From NCBI RefSeq assembly GCF_000718085.1, contig NZ_JOEC01000001.1, forward strand, positions 1,178,001 through 1,242,000: a DNA stretch of 64,000 nt. Direction: 5' to 3'. A program made the position numbers and the translations under genes. This document shows positions 26,608 through 34,961 of this stretch, one piece after another (position 1 is the first letter of the stretch; every line of letters begins with the position of its first letter). The notes below the pieces were generated by a model. It was given only the letters and a program-made list of their open reading frames with translations, was not told the origin of the DNA and searched no databases. This stretch comes from Mycetocola saprophilus. GTDB taxonomy: Bacteria; Actinomycetota; Actinomycetes; Actinomycetales; Microbacteriaceae.

Positions 26608-27270
26608 CTACGCGGTAATCGCGAGCGGGTTCTTGCGGCTCTCCAGAATCTGGTCGATCAGACCATATTCCAGCGCCTCCTGAGCCGAGAGGATCTTGTC
26701 GCGGTCGATGTCCTTGTGGACCTCTTCCACGGTGCGCTTGGTGTGACGGGCGAGGGTTTCCTCAAGCCACACCCGCATGCGGGCGATCTCGGCGGCCTGG
26801 ATCTCGATGTCCGAAGCCTGTCCGCCACCCTGGCCCACGGCCGGCTGGTGAATCAGGATGCGGGCGTTCGGCAGGGCCAGACGCTTGCCCGGGGTACCAC
26901 CGGCGGTCAGCACGGCGGCGGCCGACGCTGCCTGGCCGAGCACCACGGTCTGCACGTGCGGACGGATGTACTGCATGGTGTCGTAGATCGCGGTCATCGC
27001 GGTGAAGGATCCACCGGGCGAGTTGATGTACATCATGATGTCGCGGTCGGGGTCCATCGACTCCAGCACCAGCAGCTGCGCCATGATGTCATCGGCCGAG
27101 GCGTCATCCACCTGCACGCCGAGGAAGATGATGCGGTCCTCGAAGAGCTTCGCGTAGGGGTCCTGACGCTTATAACCGTAGGCGGTGCGCTCCTCGAAGC
27201 TCGGCAGAATGTAGCGCGAGCTCGGGCTCTGCAGCATCGAGCCGCCGGCCTGGAAAGTAGGGGTCTGCAT
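26608..27270 (-). CDS. clpP2: ATP-dependent Clp protease proteolytic subunit, ClpP2 type
   Basis: A 220-residue serine peptidase of family S14. The triad is Ser116 in Gly-Gln-Ala-Ala-Ser-Ala, His141 in Ile-His-Gln-Pro and Asp191 in Asp-Arg-Asp-Lys. The N-terminal extension of about 30 residues before the first conserved strand is typical of the longer actinobacterial ClpP2. It forms a mixed tetradecamer with ClpP1, docked by ClpX or ClpC. It lies 27 bases after clpP1. Confidence 0.96.
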   Translation of the reverse strand: MQTPTFQAGGSMLQSPSSRYILPSFEERTAYGYKRQDPYAKLFEDRIIFLGVQVDDASADDIMAQLLVLESMDPDRDIMMYINSPGGSFTAMTAIYDTMQYIRPHVQTVVLGQAASAAAVLTAGGTPGKRLALPNARILIHQPAVGQGGGQASDIEIQAAEIARMRVWLEETLARHTKRTVEEVHKDIDRDKILSAQEALEYGLIDQILESRKNPLAITA

Positions 27271-27297
27271 ATTCTCTATCCTGTCGTTTCGCGCCGG

Positions 27298-27885
27298 TTA
27301 CTTGGATTCGGTTCCGCCGCCGCCGGTGACGTCGGTAGCCGAGGAACGAATGTGGTCCACAAAGCCGTACTCCAGGGCCTCTTCGGCGGTGAACCAGCGG
27401 TCGCGGTCACCGTCCTCGTTGACCTGCTCGACGGTCTTACCGGTCTGGTCGGCGGTGATCTTCGCCAGGCGCTGCTTCATGTCGTTGATCAGGGCAGCCT
27501 GAGTCTGGATGTCGCTCGAGGTACCACCGAAGCCACCGTGGGGCTGGTGCAGCAGCACGCGTGCGTTCGGGGTGATGTAGCGCTTGCCCTTGGTGCCCGC
27601 GGTCAGCAGCAGCTGGCCCATCGAGGCGGCCATACCGATACCCACGGTCACGATGTCGTTGGGCACAAACTGCATGGTGTCGTAGATCGCCATGCCGGCG
27701 GTGATCGAACCACCCGGGGAGTTGATGTAGAGGAAGATGTCTGCTTCGGGGTCCTCGGCAGCAAGCAGCAGCAGCTTGGCTGCGATCTCGTTTGCATTGT
27801 CATCGCGGACCTCGGAGCCGAGCCAGATGATTCGGTCCTTCAGAAGACGGTCAAATACACCGGGCTGGGGTGTGATGTCGGCCAT
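27298..27885 (-). CDS. clpP1: ATP-dependent Clp protease proteolytic subunit, ClpP1 type
   Basis: A 195-residue family S14 peptidase: Ser88 in Gly-Met-Ala-Ala-Ser-Met, His113 in Leu-His-Gln-Pro and Asp162 in Asp-Arg-Asp-Arg. The ATG at 27885 is preferred over one at 27897 because GGAG lies 6 bases upstream and overlaps the earlier ATG. The length matches actinobacterial ClpP1. It opens the clpP1-clpP2-(clpX) unit; a ClgR-like palindrome is about 100 bases upstream. Confidence 0.96.
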   Translation of the reverse strand: MADITPQPGVFDRLLKDRIIWLGSEVRDDNANEIAAKLLLLAAEDPEADIFLYINSPGGSITAGMAIYDTMQFVPNDIVTVGIGMAASMGQLLLTAGTKGKRYITPNARVLLHQPHGGFGGTSSDIQTQAALINDMKQRLAKITADQTGKTVEQVNEDGDRDRWFTAEEALEYGFVDHIRSSATDVTGGGGTESK

Positions 27886-28316
27886 GTCGCGCTCCATTCG
27901 TTTTGTGCGTCGAATTGAATCTATCGCGCCCGAAGGCATCGCGCTGGCGTGTTCGCCCACGGCGTGCACCGTGGCGTTTACCGTTCGCTCGGGGCAAACA
28001 ACACAGCAGGTTCGCACAGCACCAACACACGCGAGCACCGTGGAGCACATCTCCCTACAGCGTTCACCTCAGGCATAGAACTTGCCCCCAGGCCCTTACG
28101 GGTCGGCGAAAAATGACGCTGCTTAGCAAACAGTGTTTGAGACGCGTATCGGCCGACCAATCTCTACAGAGATTTCGGCCGGGCCCCTCGAATTGGGGCA
28201 TAGCTGATGGCATGTAGTTCCAAAGGGGTCGTTGAAATCTGAAATACAGTTCATTGGGTACCGATGATTAGACAGAACTTCTCTTTGCAAGAGGCTCTGC
28301 GAGCTACAGGAGTATT
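27886..28316. other. Intergenic region at edge of transferred OLD gene
   Basis: This 431-base gap holds the clpP1 promoter region on the left. On the right are two short hairpins: AATCTCT/AGAGATT flanked by GGCC/GGCC (28151-28180), and GCCCC/GGGGC (28183-28199). Base composition shifts from GC-rich to AT-rich across it, near 28,080-28,250. No gene was found in it. Confidence 0.5.
27983..27999. promoter_or_regulatory. ClgR-like operator upstream of clpP1
   Basis: GTTCGC-TCGGG-GCAAAC is a near-perfect palindrome. It closely resembles the GTTCGC-N5-GCG pattern bound by ClgR, the activator of clp genes in actinobacteria. It lies 98-114 bases before the clpP1 start, a sensible place for an activator. 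Confidence 0.5.
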
Positions 28317-29786
28317 TTGAGTCACAATAAGAACCTCAAGTCGTTGGCAGGCAAATTTCAAGAGAAGCATCGACACGCCAATTTCGGTCCTGCTCTGCAA
28401 CGAATGGCTGTAAACGGATTTCGCGGGGTAAACCTGCCCGAACTGATTCTTCAATCACCAATCACAGTTCTCAGCGGAGTCAATGGAACAGGGAAAAGCA
28501 CTATCGCGCAGTTAGCTGTCTGCGCGTATTCCAGGGATTCTGCCGGCGAACAGCTCCGGTTTTATGTCAAAGACTACTTTCCAGTCTCAGTTATGGACCC
28601 TAAACCCTTTGTTGATCAAGCCACAGTGCGATTTGAATATGCAGCGCCCCCGGGACTGGAGCCACAAAAAGTAACTACAAGCCGGTCCGCCAAGAATAGC
28701 TGGACCGGATATAAACGCCAGCCGCCCAAGTCAGTCTTTTATGTAGGGCTGACCCATTTCCTCCCAAAAGTGGAGAGGAAAGATATGTCGGTTTACGCTG
28801 GTGCCCGAATCTCAATTGACAATGTCAATAAGCTCGATGACACGATTCGAAAGCACTTGTCAGGCGTCATCGGGAAGAATTACTCAAATGCTGAGCTTCT
28901 CGATATAACGCTAAATCGGAGTTCAACAACGATCGCACGTGTAACGCACGCTAATACCCAGTATTCAGAGAATCACATGGGATTCGGTGAAGGTCGCATG
29001 TTTTACCTCGTCTCGCTATTAGAAAAAGCTCCACTTAAAAGCCTGATCATTATTGAAGAACCTGAAACGTCTCTTCATGGTCATGCCCAGCAAAGGCTCG
29101 CTCGATACTTGGTAGATGTTTCAAACCGCCGCGGTCATCAGATCATTATGACCTCACACAGTGCCGCAATTATGAACGAGCTAAACCGTGAATCGATTGT
29201 TTATCTGAAGAGAGAAGCCGACGGCTCGATCACGTCTGCTACTGGGCTGAGCACTTACCAGATCGATTCGTATCTTCACGATTCCGAAAAAAACAATGCG
29301 GCAATCTGTGTAGAGGACGTTACTGCAGAAATTCTGTTGTCCGAGGTGCTCCGGGTACACGATCCGCATTTACTTTCCGGAACTCATTTCCGAATTGTTG
29401 GAGCAGGGCAGGATATTCCAAACGTAGTAAAGACACTGCGTGACTCACACGTCCGAGCCGTCGGTGTAAGCGACGCGGATTTCAACCACGAAGGTAAAGA
29501 CTTCACTATGAGCATGCCAGGAAAGCTAGCTCCAGAAAAAGAAATCTTTGCACATCCCAGCGTGCGTTCTTATTTTGCTGAGAAGCCATACTCGAGCAAA
29601 ATCGAAGACCTTCTCTCCACCGTGGATGATCATCACGAGTACGCAAGGAAGATTAGCAAAGCAGTTAACCTTCGCGAGGATGCAGTATTAGCCATTTCGT
29701 GCAAGGAATTTGTGAACGCGCAACCTGAAGGTTACTTCACTGAGATTGTGTCATTCATCAAGAAGTCATTGGGAGATAGGAAATAG
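28317..29786 (+). CDS. OLD-family ATPase with Toprim-like domain
   Basis: A 489-residue protein. Walker A is GVNGTGKS (residues 54-61), Walker B Leu-Ile-Ile-Ile-Glu-Glu-Pro-Glu (243-250), and the switch His lies in Thr-Ser-His-Ser (279-282). The C-terminal part looks like Toprim: Glu333 in Val-Glu-Asp-Val-Thr-Ala-Glu-Ile-Leu and the acidic Ser-Asp-Ala-Asp (385-388). OLD proteins with this layout are ATP-regulated nucleases, several of them anti-phage. The TTG start is supported by AGGAG 4 bases upstream. The gene is clearly more AT-rich than both neighbours and has no UvrD-like partner, so it is probably a transferred single-gene system. Confidence 0.8.
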   Translation: MSHNKNLKSLAGKFQEKHRHANFGPALQRMAVNGFRGVNLPELILQSPITVLSGVNGTGKSTIAQLAVCAYSRDSAGEQLRFYVKDYFPVSVMDPKPFVDQATVRFEYAAPPGLEPQKVTTSRSAKNSWTGYKRQPPKSVFYVGLTHFLPKVERKDMSVYAGARISIDNVNKLDDTIRKHLSGVIGKNYSNAELLDITLNRSSTTIARVTHANTQYSENHMGFGEGRMFYLVSLLEKAPLKSLIIIEEPETSLHGHAQQRLARYLVDVSNRRGHQIIMTSHSAAIMNELNRESIVYLKREADGSITSATGLSTYQIDSYLHDSEKNNAAICVEDVTAEILLSEVLRVHDPHLLSGTHFRIVGAGQDIPNVVKTLRDSHVRAVGVSDADFNHEGKDFTMSMPGKLAPEKEIFAHPSVRSYFAEKPYSSKIEDLLSTVDDHHEYARKISKAVNLREDAVLAISCKEFVNAQPEGYFTEIVSFIKKSLGDRK

Positions 29787-29957
29787 TCCTACAGAGTACT
29801 CGAGAGAGCTAAAGACACAGCTGGCTCCAGCTCAGTCACTTGCGTCTCGTTTCGGGTAGTCGGATATGTTTGAAATCAAATTCTTTCAAGCGCTGCCGTC
29901 AACTCTAGCGTTGGTCGAGGGAGCGGTTTTCCAGAACCACCAACCGAAGGGTGCCCC

Positions 29958-30974
29958 GTGTCCGTTCTGTCGCACCGCTTTCTCCTGGTCGCCCGGCCCA
30001 CCGGGCTGCCCGGGCCCGAGCACTTCGAGGTGGTGAGCGAAAAGCTCGACCTCGCCGCACTCCCCCGGCTTGCCCCGCCGACGCTGCTGGTACAAAACGT
30101 CCTGTTCTCGGTGGACCCCTACCATCGCGAAATGATGGACGGAGACTGGGCGCTGCACGCCCCGCTCGAGGGTCGCTCGGCCGGTCGGGTGCTCGCGTCG
30201 ACCTCGCCGGCGTTTCGTCCCGGTGATATCGTGCTGCACCGCCGCGGGTACTCCACCCATGCGCTGGTTCCCGCCGCCGAGGCGCGGAAGATCGCACCGC
30301 CCAAGGGCGTCCCGCTCGAGGCCTACCTCAGTATCCTCGGCGGTACCGGGCTGACCGCCTATGTGGGCCTCACCCGCATCGCCGAGCTGCGCGGCGGTCA
30401 GGCCCTGCTGGTCACCGCGGCCGGCGGCGGCGTGGGCACGGCGGCGGCGCGGATCGCCCGGCTACTGGGCGCGAGCCCCATCGTGGGTATTACCAGCACC
30501 CCGGAGAAGGCCACGCGACTGCTCGCCGGCGGTGCCTACGACCGGGTTATCGCCTCCCGGGATGCGGTGGCGCTCGCCCGAATGCGCGCCGAGGGTGCCG
30601 GCCGGTTCGACGTCGTGCTGGAGGGTGTGGGTGGCGACCACCTGGCCCTGGCGATCGACCTGGTGAAGCCGCGCGGACGCATCGCCTGGGTGGGGGCCAT
30701 CGGCCAATACACCGCGACCGAGCCTCCCGCGGCCCCACGCAACCTCTTCACCCTGGTGGACAAGCAGGTGCGCCTGGAGGGATACCTGGTGGCCTCCTAC
30801 CGTGACCTGCAGCAGGAGTTCGAGGACTTCCTGATCCCGCACATCCTCTCCGGGGACGTCCCCCTGGAGGTGACCGTGACGCACGGATTCGACCAGGCGA
30901 TCGATGCCCTCCGGGGCCTGTTCACCGGAGCAAACCTCGGCAAGGCCCTGGTGCGTCTGATCCCCTCGGTCTAG
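29958..30974 (+). CDS. NADP-dependent MDR oxidoreductase (CurA/PTGR type)
   Basis: A 338-residue zinc-free medium-chain reductase. The Asp-Pro-Tyr in the N-terminal domain, Gly-Gly-Thr-Gly-Leu-Thr-Ala-Tyr and the NADPH motif Ala-Ala-Gly-Gly-Gly-Val-Gly (about residues 155-161) are typical of enone/alkenal reductases that reduce a carbon-carbon double bond next to a carbonyl. The GTG at 29958 gives the family start. It stands alone and ends 6 bases before the convergent hydrolase gene. Confidence 0.82.
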   Translation: MSVLSHRFLLVARPTGLPGPEHFEVVSEKLDLAALPRLAPPTLLVQNVLFSVDPYHREMMDGDWALHAPLEGRSAGRVLASTSPAFRPGDIVLHRRGYSTHALVPAAEARKIAPPKGVPLEAYLSILGGTGLTAYVGLTRIAELRGGQALLVTAAGGGVGTAAARIARLLGASPIVGITSTPEKATRLLAGGAYDRVIASRDAVALARMRAEGAGRFDVVLEGVGGDHLALAIDLVKPRGRIAWVGAIGQYTATEPPAAPRNLFTLVDKQVRLEGYLVASYRDLQQEFEDFLIPHILSGDVPLEVTVTHGFDQAIDALRGLFTGANLGKALVRLIPSV

Positions 30975-30980
30975 CCGTGC

Positions 30981-32729
30981 CTAACCGCCGAAGGGCTGGA
31001 TGCTCGCCATCTGCATGATGGTGTCCTGAATGCGGGCGAGCGCGGCCGGATCGGTGACCGAGGATCCGGTTACCGCCCGCCACGACTCGACGATCAGGTC
31101 GCCGTAGTTGTGTCCGTGACGCGCGGGCACCGACTCCCCCATCAGCATGTCGATGAGCACCTGGGCGGCCGTGACCACCGGGATCCAGCGCATGTCCGGG
31201 CTGATCTGATCGGATCGCTGTCCCGGGGTCAGCCAGTCGGGTTCCTGCCAGAGCAGGTCCGGACCCAGCCAGGTAACCGGGTCGCTGGCGTGCTGCAGGT
31301 AGGCCACCCGCGGATATTCCCAGGCACCGGGCAGCAGGTCGAGGTCACCGGACCTGGCCATCCAGCGCACCTCGCGCCCCTCGTCCAGCACCGGCTGCCA
31401 CTCGGGAGAGCCGGGGTCACGCATGGACTGGAGCTTCTGCCAGAGCGGCGTCCCGTTGGGCGATCCCACAAACAGCGCCCCGTCGGTCCGGGCGCGCACA
31501 TCGGCGAGGGAGGTGAAGACGGCCTGAGCACCCTGGGCACCGAGGCTCAGCCCGTAGCTGATGAGCTTGGGGCGGTGTGCCCCCTCGGGCAGCGCGTGGA
31601 TCGCCGCGCTCACCGCATCAAACAGGTCGCGGGCGGCGGCCACCGGGGCATCGGGATCAAAGACAAACGAGACCCAGCTCGGGGTGTAGGCGTACTGCAT
31701 CGAGACGATAGCGGTATTGCCGCCGTGCAGGTATTCCACCGCATCCACGGTTTGCGGTTCGAGCCAGCCCGAACCGGTGGACGTCGCCACCACGAGCACA
31801 TCGCGATCAAAGGCGTGGGTGCGCTCAAGCTCGCGCACGGCCAAGGCCGCGCGCTCCCGGGTTGTGGGAGCGGACTTCAGTCCCGCATATACGCGGATCG
31901 GCTCCATCGCCGGCCGCCCGGTGATGTCGCGAATCTGCTGCGCATCGGGCCCCTCGGACACAAATGCGGCACCGTGGCGGCCGAGTGTGTCCCAGGGGAT
32001 TTCGGATCCGGGCCCACCCGAACGCTCGGCGGACGTCGGCGCGTGCAGTCCCTCGGCGGGTTCGGCGTTGGAGGCGGCGTAGATACGGTCCACCCCGAAC
32101 ATCGCGCCGGAGACGATCACGGCGGCGGCCACGATCCCCACCAGGACCGAGATTCCCAGCGCGACCGGTGTTCCGCGACGGGCACGGCTGCGACGATACA
32201 GGGTAGAGAATCCGCGACCGATCGCCAGACCCAGCAGCGTGACCGGCAACAGCCCGAGGACGAACAGCCCCGCATGCGGCGCTCCACCCGGCGGCATCTC
32301 CACCAGCTCGCGCACCTCGTTCTGCCAGGCGAGAGCCGCGGCCCCCAGGCCGGACAGGCCCATCGCGGTGACCACCAGCACGCTGATCCAGACGTTGCGT
32401 CGAACCCGCGCCGAAACCCGCCAGGGAAGCACGCGACGCCCAATGGCCCAGAGCAGGCGACCAAACGCATAGCCCAGCAGGAAGATGACGGCGGTCATGA
32501 CCCCCTGCAGGATCGCCGGACGCGGCAGCAGCGACGGGGTCAGCGAGAGGTACGCGGGAATCAACCCGAAGATCACCCCGGCCACATTGAGCCGCCACCA
32601 GGGACCGGCCGTGCGCAGAGTCGTCCCCACGCGCACGGGGCTCTGGACGAAGTTCTGATCGTCGGCCGGTTCGGTCGTTTCCGGCTGAGGGGAACGCGCG
32701 GGCCGTTCATCGGGGGTTGCGTGGTGCAC
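30981..32729 (-). CDS. Membrane-anchored alpha/beta hydrolase (Abhydrolase_9 type)
   Basis: A 582-residue protein. The N-terminal third carries about five membrane segments after a charged leader (the Abhydrolase_9_N-like part). The C-terminal half is an alpha/beta hydrolase with the nucleophile Ser in Gly-Leu-Ser-Leu-Gly (about residue 397) and Phe-Val-Gly-Ser-Pro-Asn-Gly-Thr after it. This pairing is typical of a family found widely in actinobacteria with no established substrate. The GTG start has AGAGGG upstream. Confidence 0.8.
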   Translation of the reverse strand: MHHATPDERPARSPQPETTEPADDQNFVQSPVRVGTTLRTAGPWWRLNVAGVIFGLIPAYLSLTPSLLPRPAILQGVMTAVIFLLGYAFGRLLWAIGRRVLPWRVSARVRRNVWISVLVVTAMGLSGLGAAALAWQNEVRELVEMPPGGAPHAGLFVLGLLPVTLLGLAIGRGFSTLYRRSRARRGTPVALGISVLVGIVAAAVIVSGAMFGVDRIYAASNAEPAEGLHAPTSAERSGGPGSEIPWDTLGRHGAAFVSEGPDAQQIRDITGRPAMEPIRVYAGLKSAPTTRERAALAVRELERTHAFDRDVLVVATSTGSGWLEPQTVDAVEYLHGGNTAIVSMQYAYTPSWVSFVFDPDAPVAAARDLFDAVSAAIHALPEGAHRPKLISYGLSLGAQGAQAVFTSLADVRARTDGALFVGSPNGTPLWQKLQSMRDPGSPEWQPVLDEGREVRWMARSGDLDLLPGAWEYPRVAYLQHASDPVTWLGPDLLWQEPDWLTPGQRSDQISPDMRWIPVVTAAQVLIDMLMGESVPARHGHNYGDLIVESWRAVTGSSVTDPAALARIQDTIMQMASIQPFGG

Positions 32730-32855
32730 GCGCCCTCTTTCTCTGGGTCATGATGCTCGAGTGCACTCACGCGAGACGACAGTCATTTTCTCATGTCCAC
32801 CGCCCCGATCCGAGTCACGCCGCGCGTCGTCACGCCCGAGGGGTGTCCCTCGGAT

Positions 32856-34328
32856 TTAGAGGTTCCCGGTGAGTCTGCGGCGCAGGTTTTCACTGGGGGC
32901 ATTGAGCCCACTCAGCGTCGTCCGAACATCGTGGCGCGCAAATCGCTCCTGGATGCTATCGAGCGCGGCAACGCTGGACGCATCCCAAATGTGCGCACGT
33001 GAAAAGTCGATGGTGACGTGTTCGGGATCGGCCGCATAGTCGAACTGGGTGACCAGGTCATTACTGGAGGCAAAAAACAGCGCCCCGCGGACACGATAGA
33101 GCACACTCCCCTCCTCCGAGATCTCGCGGGTCACGGTGGCAAGATGGGCGACGCGACGGGCGAACACCACCATCGCGACCAAGACCCCCACGATGACACC
33201 AATCGCCAGGTTTTCGGTTGCTACCACCACAGCCACGGTGATGACCATGACCCCGGTTTCCCCCAGCGGCATGCGGCGCAGGGTGGAGAGCCGGATGCTG
33301 TGCCAGTCGAAGGTTGCCACCGACACCATCAGCATCACCGCCACCAGGGCCGCCATCGGAATCATCGATACCACCCCACCCAGGAACACCACCAGTGCCA
33401 GCAGAAACGAGCCTGCGGCAAAGGTGGAGATGCGTGTGCGTGCACCCGACGATTTAACGTTAATCATGGTCTGACCGATCATCGCGCATCCGCCCATGCC
33501 GCCAAAGAAGCCCGAAAGGATATTGGACACCCCCTGCCCCCATGCTTCCCGGGTCTTATTGGAGCCGGTGTCGGTGATTTCGTCCACGAGTTTCGCGGTC
33601 ATCAGCGATTCCAGCAGCCCAACGATCGCCATCGCCAGCGCAAACGGACCGATAATGCCCAGCGTCTCCCAGGTGAGTGGCACACGGGGCACAAACAGCT
33701 CGGGCAGACTCGTGGGCAGCGTTCCCTGATCCCCCACGTTGGGCACCCGCGCTCCCATAACCACCACGATCACGGTCACCGTGACGATGGCCACCAGCGG
33801 TGCGGGAACAGCCCGGGTGACGCGGGGCAGGAACACCAGGATCAGAATCGCCAGCACCACCAGCGGATACACCAGCCAGGGCACGGCGATCAGGTGCGGC
33901 AACTGCGCCAGGGCCACCAGAATCGCCAGTGCGTTCACAAACCCGATCATCACGCTGCGCGGGATGAAGCGCAGCAGCCTGGTCACACCTAACAGGCTCA
34001 GTATGATCTGGAGAGCGCCGGCAAGAATCACCGTGGCGATGAAGTAGTCGATCCCATGCTCGCGCGCAACCGGGGCGATCACCAGTGCCACCGCCCCGGT
34101 TGCCGCGCTGATCATGGCAGGTCGTCCCCCCACAACCGCAATCGACACGGCCATGATGAACGAGGAGAACAGGCCGTAACGCGGGTCGACTCCGGCAATG
34201 ATCGAGAACGAGATGGCCTCGGGGATGAGGGCCATCGCCACCACGAGCCCGGCGAGCAGCTCGCGAGAGAGCAGCCGCGGGCTGCGCAGAGCTGAGGCGA
34301 CGGTAATGGGCGCGGTTATCGCGGGCAT
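32856..34328 (-). CDS. SulP-family anion transporter with STAS domain
   Basis: A 490-residue inner-membrane transporter of the SulP (SLC26) family, carrying sulfate, bicarbonate or another anion. Ten or more membrane segments occupy about residues 15-390, starting with Ala-Met-Ala-Leu-Ile-Pro-Glu-Ala-Ile-Ser-Phe, the family signature. A C-terminal STAS domain follows, with the Asp-Ala-Ser-Ser phospho-site-like motif. The ATG at 34328 has GGAG 5 bases upstream; an in-frame start 5 codons earlier lacks this. It is divergent from the MerR gene. Confidence 0.92.
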   Translation of the reverse strand: MPAITAPITVASALRSPRLLSRELLAGLVVAMALIPEAISFSIIAGVDPRYGLFSSFIMAVSIAVVGGRPAMISAATGAVALVIAPVAREHGIDYFIATVILAGALQIILSLLGVTRLLRFIPRSVMIGFVNALAILVALAQLPHLIAVPWLVYPLVVLAILILVFLPRVTRAVPAPLVAIVTVTVIVVVMGARVPNVGDQGTLPTSLPELFVPRVPLTWETLGIIGPFALAMAIVGLLESLMTAKLVDEITDTGSNKTREAWGQGVSNILSGFFGGMGGCAMIGQTMINVKSSGARTRISTFAAGSFLLALVVFLGGVVSMIPMAALVAVMLMVSVATFDWHSIRLSTLRRMPLGETGVMVITVAVVVATENLAIGVIVGVLVAMVVFARRVAHLATVTREISEEGSVLYRVRGALFFASSNDLVTQFDYAADPEHVTIDFSRAHIWDASSVAALDSIQERFARHDVRTTLSGLNAPSENLRRRLTGNL

Positions 34329-34412
34329 AAAAACTCCGGTCACAACGGGGCACGGCGACGGTGCGAGCGTCGGAGAGTGACGGAGCAGGGCGACGTGAAA
34401 GAATGGGAAATG

Positions 34413-34429
34413 GTTGCCGCAACGGCAAC
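34413..34429. promoter_or_regulatory. Inverted repeat in sulP-merR divergent region
   Basis: GTTGCCG-CAA-CGGCAAC is a perfect 7-base inverted repeat placed between the two divergent starts, on the SulP side. It is a candidate operator for SulP control. Confidence 0.4.
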
Positions 34430-34432
34430 GTG

Positions 34433-34462
34433 TTCAACTCTACCCTAACGTAAGGGTAGGTT
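34433..34462 (+). promoter_or_regulatory. MerR-type promoter and operator
   Basis: TTCAAC (34433-34438) and TAGGTT (34457-34462) are separated by 18 bases. TACCCTAACGTAAGGGTA, an almost perfect palindrome (34441-34458), fills the spacer. Long-spacer promoters with a dyad between the boxes are the hallmark of MerR-family activation, so the gene at 34475 probably regulates itself here. Confidence 0.75.
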
Positions 34463-34477
34463 TGCGAAAGGCATGTG

Positions 34478-34858
34478 ATGTCCCCCACCCCGGCCACGAT
34501 GCACATCGGCGAGTTCGCCGAGCGTACGGGCATGTCCCTGCGCACCATCCGTCACTACGACGAGGTGGGCCTGGTGACCGCATCCCTTCGGACAGACGGA
34601 GGTTTTCGCCTCTATAGCGAGGCGGATTTTGAACGAATGATCCTCATTCGCCGCATGAAGCCCCTGGGATTCACCCTCGAAGAGATGGCCGAACTCCTCG
34701 CCATTATCGATGAGGGCCGGGCCGCCGAGGACTCATCCGGAACCGACCCGAGACTCACCGAGTTCATTCGCGAGGCCACCGAGCGCCGAGAAAAACTGCG
34801 CACCCAGCTCGCCATGGCCGACGAATTTGTGGCGCTCCTGGAGCGCCAGGCCCGCTAG
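34478..34858 (+). CDS. MerR-family transcriptional regulator
   Basis: A 126-residue regulator with the MerR winged helix at the N-terminus (Ile-Gly-Glu-Phe-Ala-Glu-Arg-Thr-Gly-Met, then Ile-Arg-His-Tyr-Asp-Glu-Val-Gly-Leu, then Arg-Leu-Tyr) and a dimerising coiled coil after residue 85. No cysteine metal site is seen, so a small organic ligand or no ligand is likely. The start could be GTG 34475, ATG 34478 or ATG 34499. It is divergent from the SulP gene and has its own dyad promoter. Confidence 0.9.
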   Translation: MSPTPATMHIGEFAERTGMSLRTIRHYDEVGLVTASLRTDGGFRLYSEADFERMILIRRMKPLGFTLEEMAELLAIIDEGRAAEDSSGTDPRLTEFIREATERREKLRTQLAMADEFVALLERQAR

Positions 34859-34914
34859 AAACCCCGGCGACACGAGTCTCGGCATTCCACTCCCCGCGCC
34901 CTAATCGAATACAC

Positions 34915-34947
34915 AAAACCGCCCCCGATTGCTCGGGGGCGGTTTTT
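34915..34947. terminator. Bidirectional rho-independent terminator (merR / tig)
   Basis: A 14-base-pair stem (AAAACCGCCCCCGA / TCGGGGGCGGTTTT) with a four-base loop and flanking A and T runs lies between the convergent merR and tig genes. Confidence 0.92.
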
Positions 34948-34961
34948 AGTGAATCGGAGAA

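Noticed and set aside
26203..27918. 571-residue plus-strand open frame across the clp genes
   Set aside because: It is a codon-bias shadow of clpX, clpP2 and clpP1, with His/Gly/Val/Leu-rich, motif-free sequence.
32793..33002. 69-residue plus-strand open frame at the end of SulP
   Set aside because: Most of it is antisense to the STAS domain of the SulP gene, with no ribosome-binding site.
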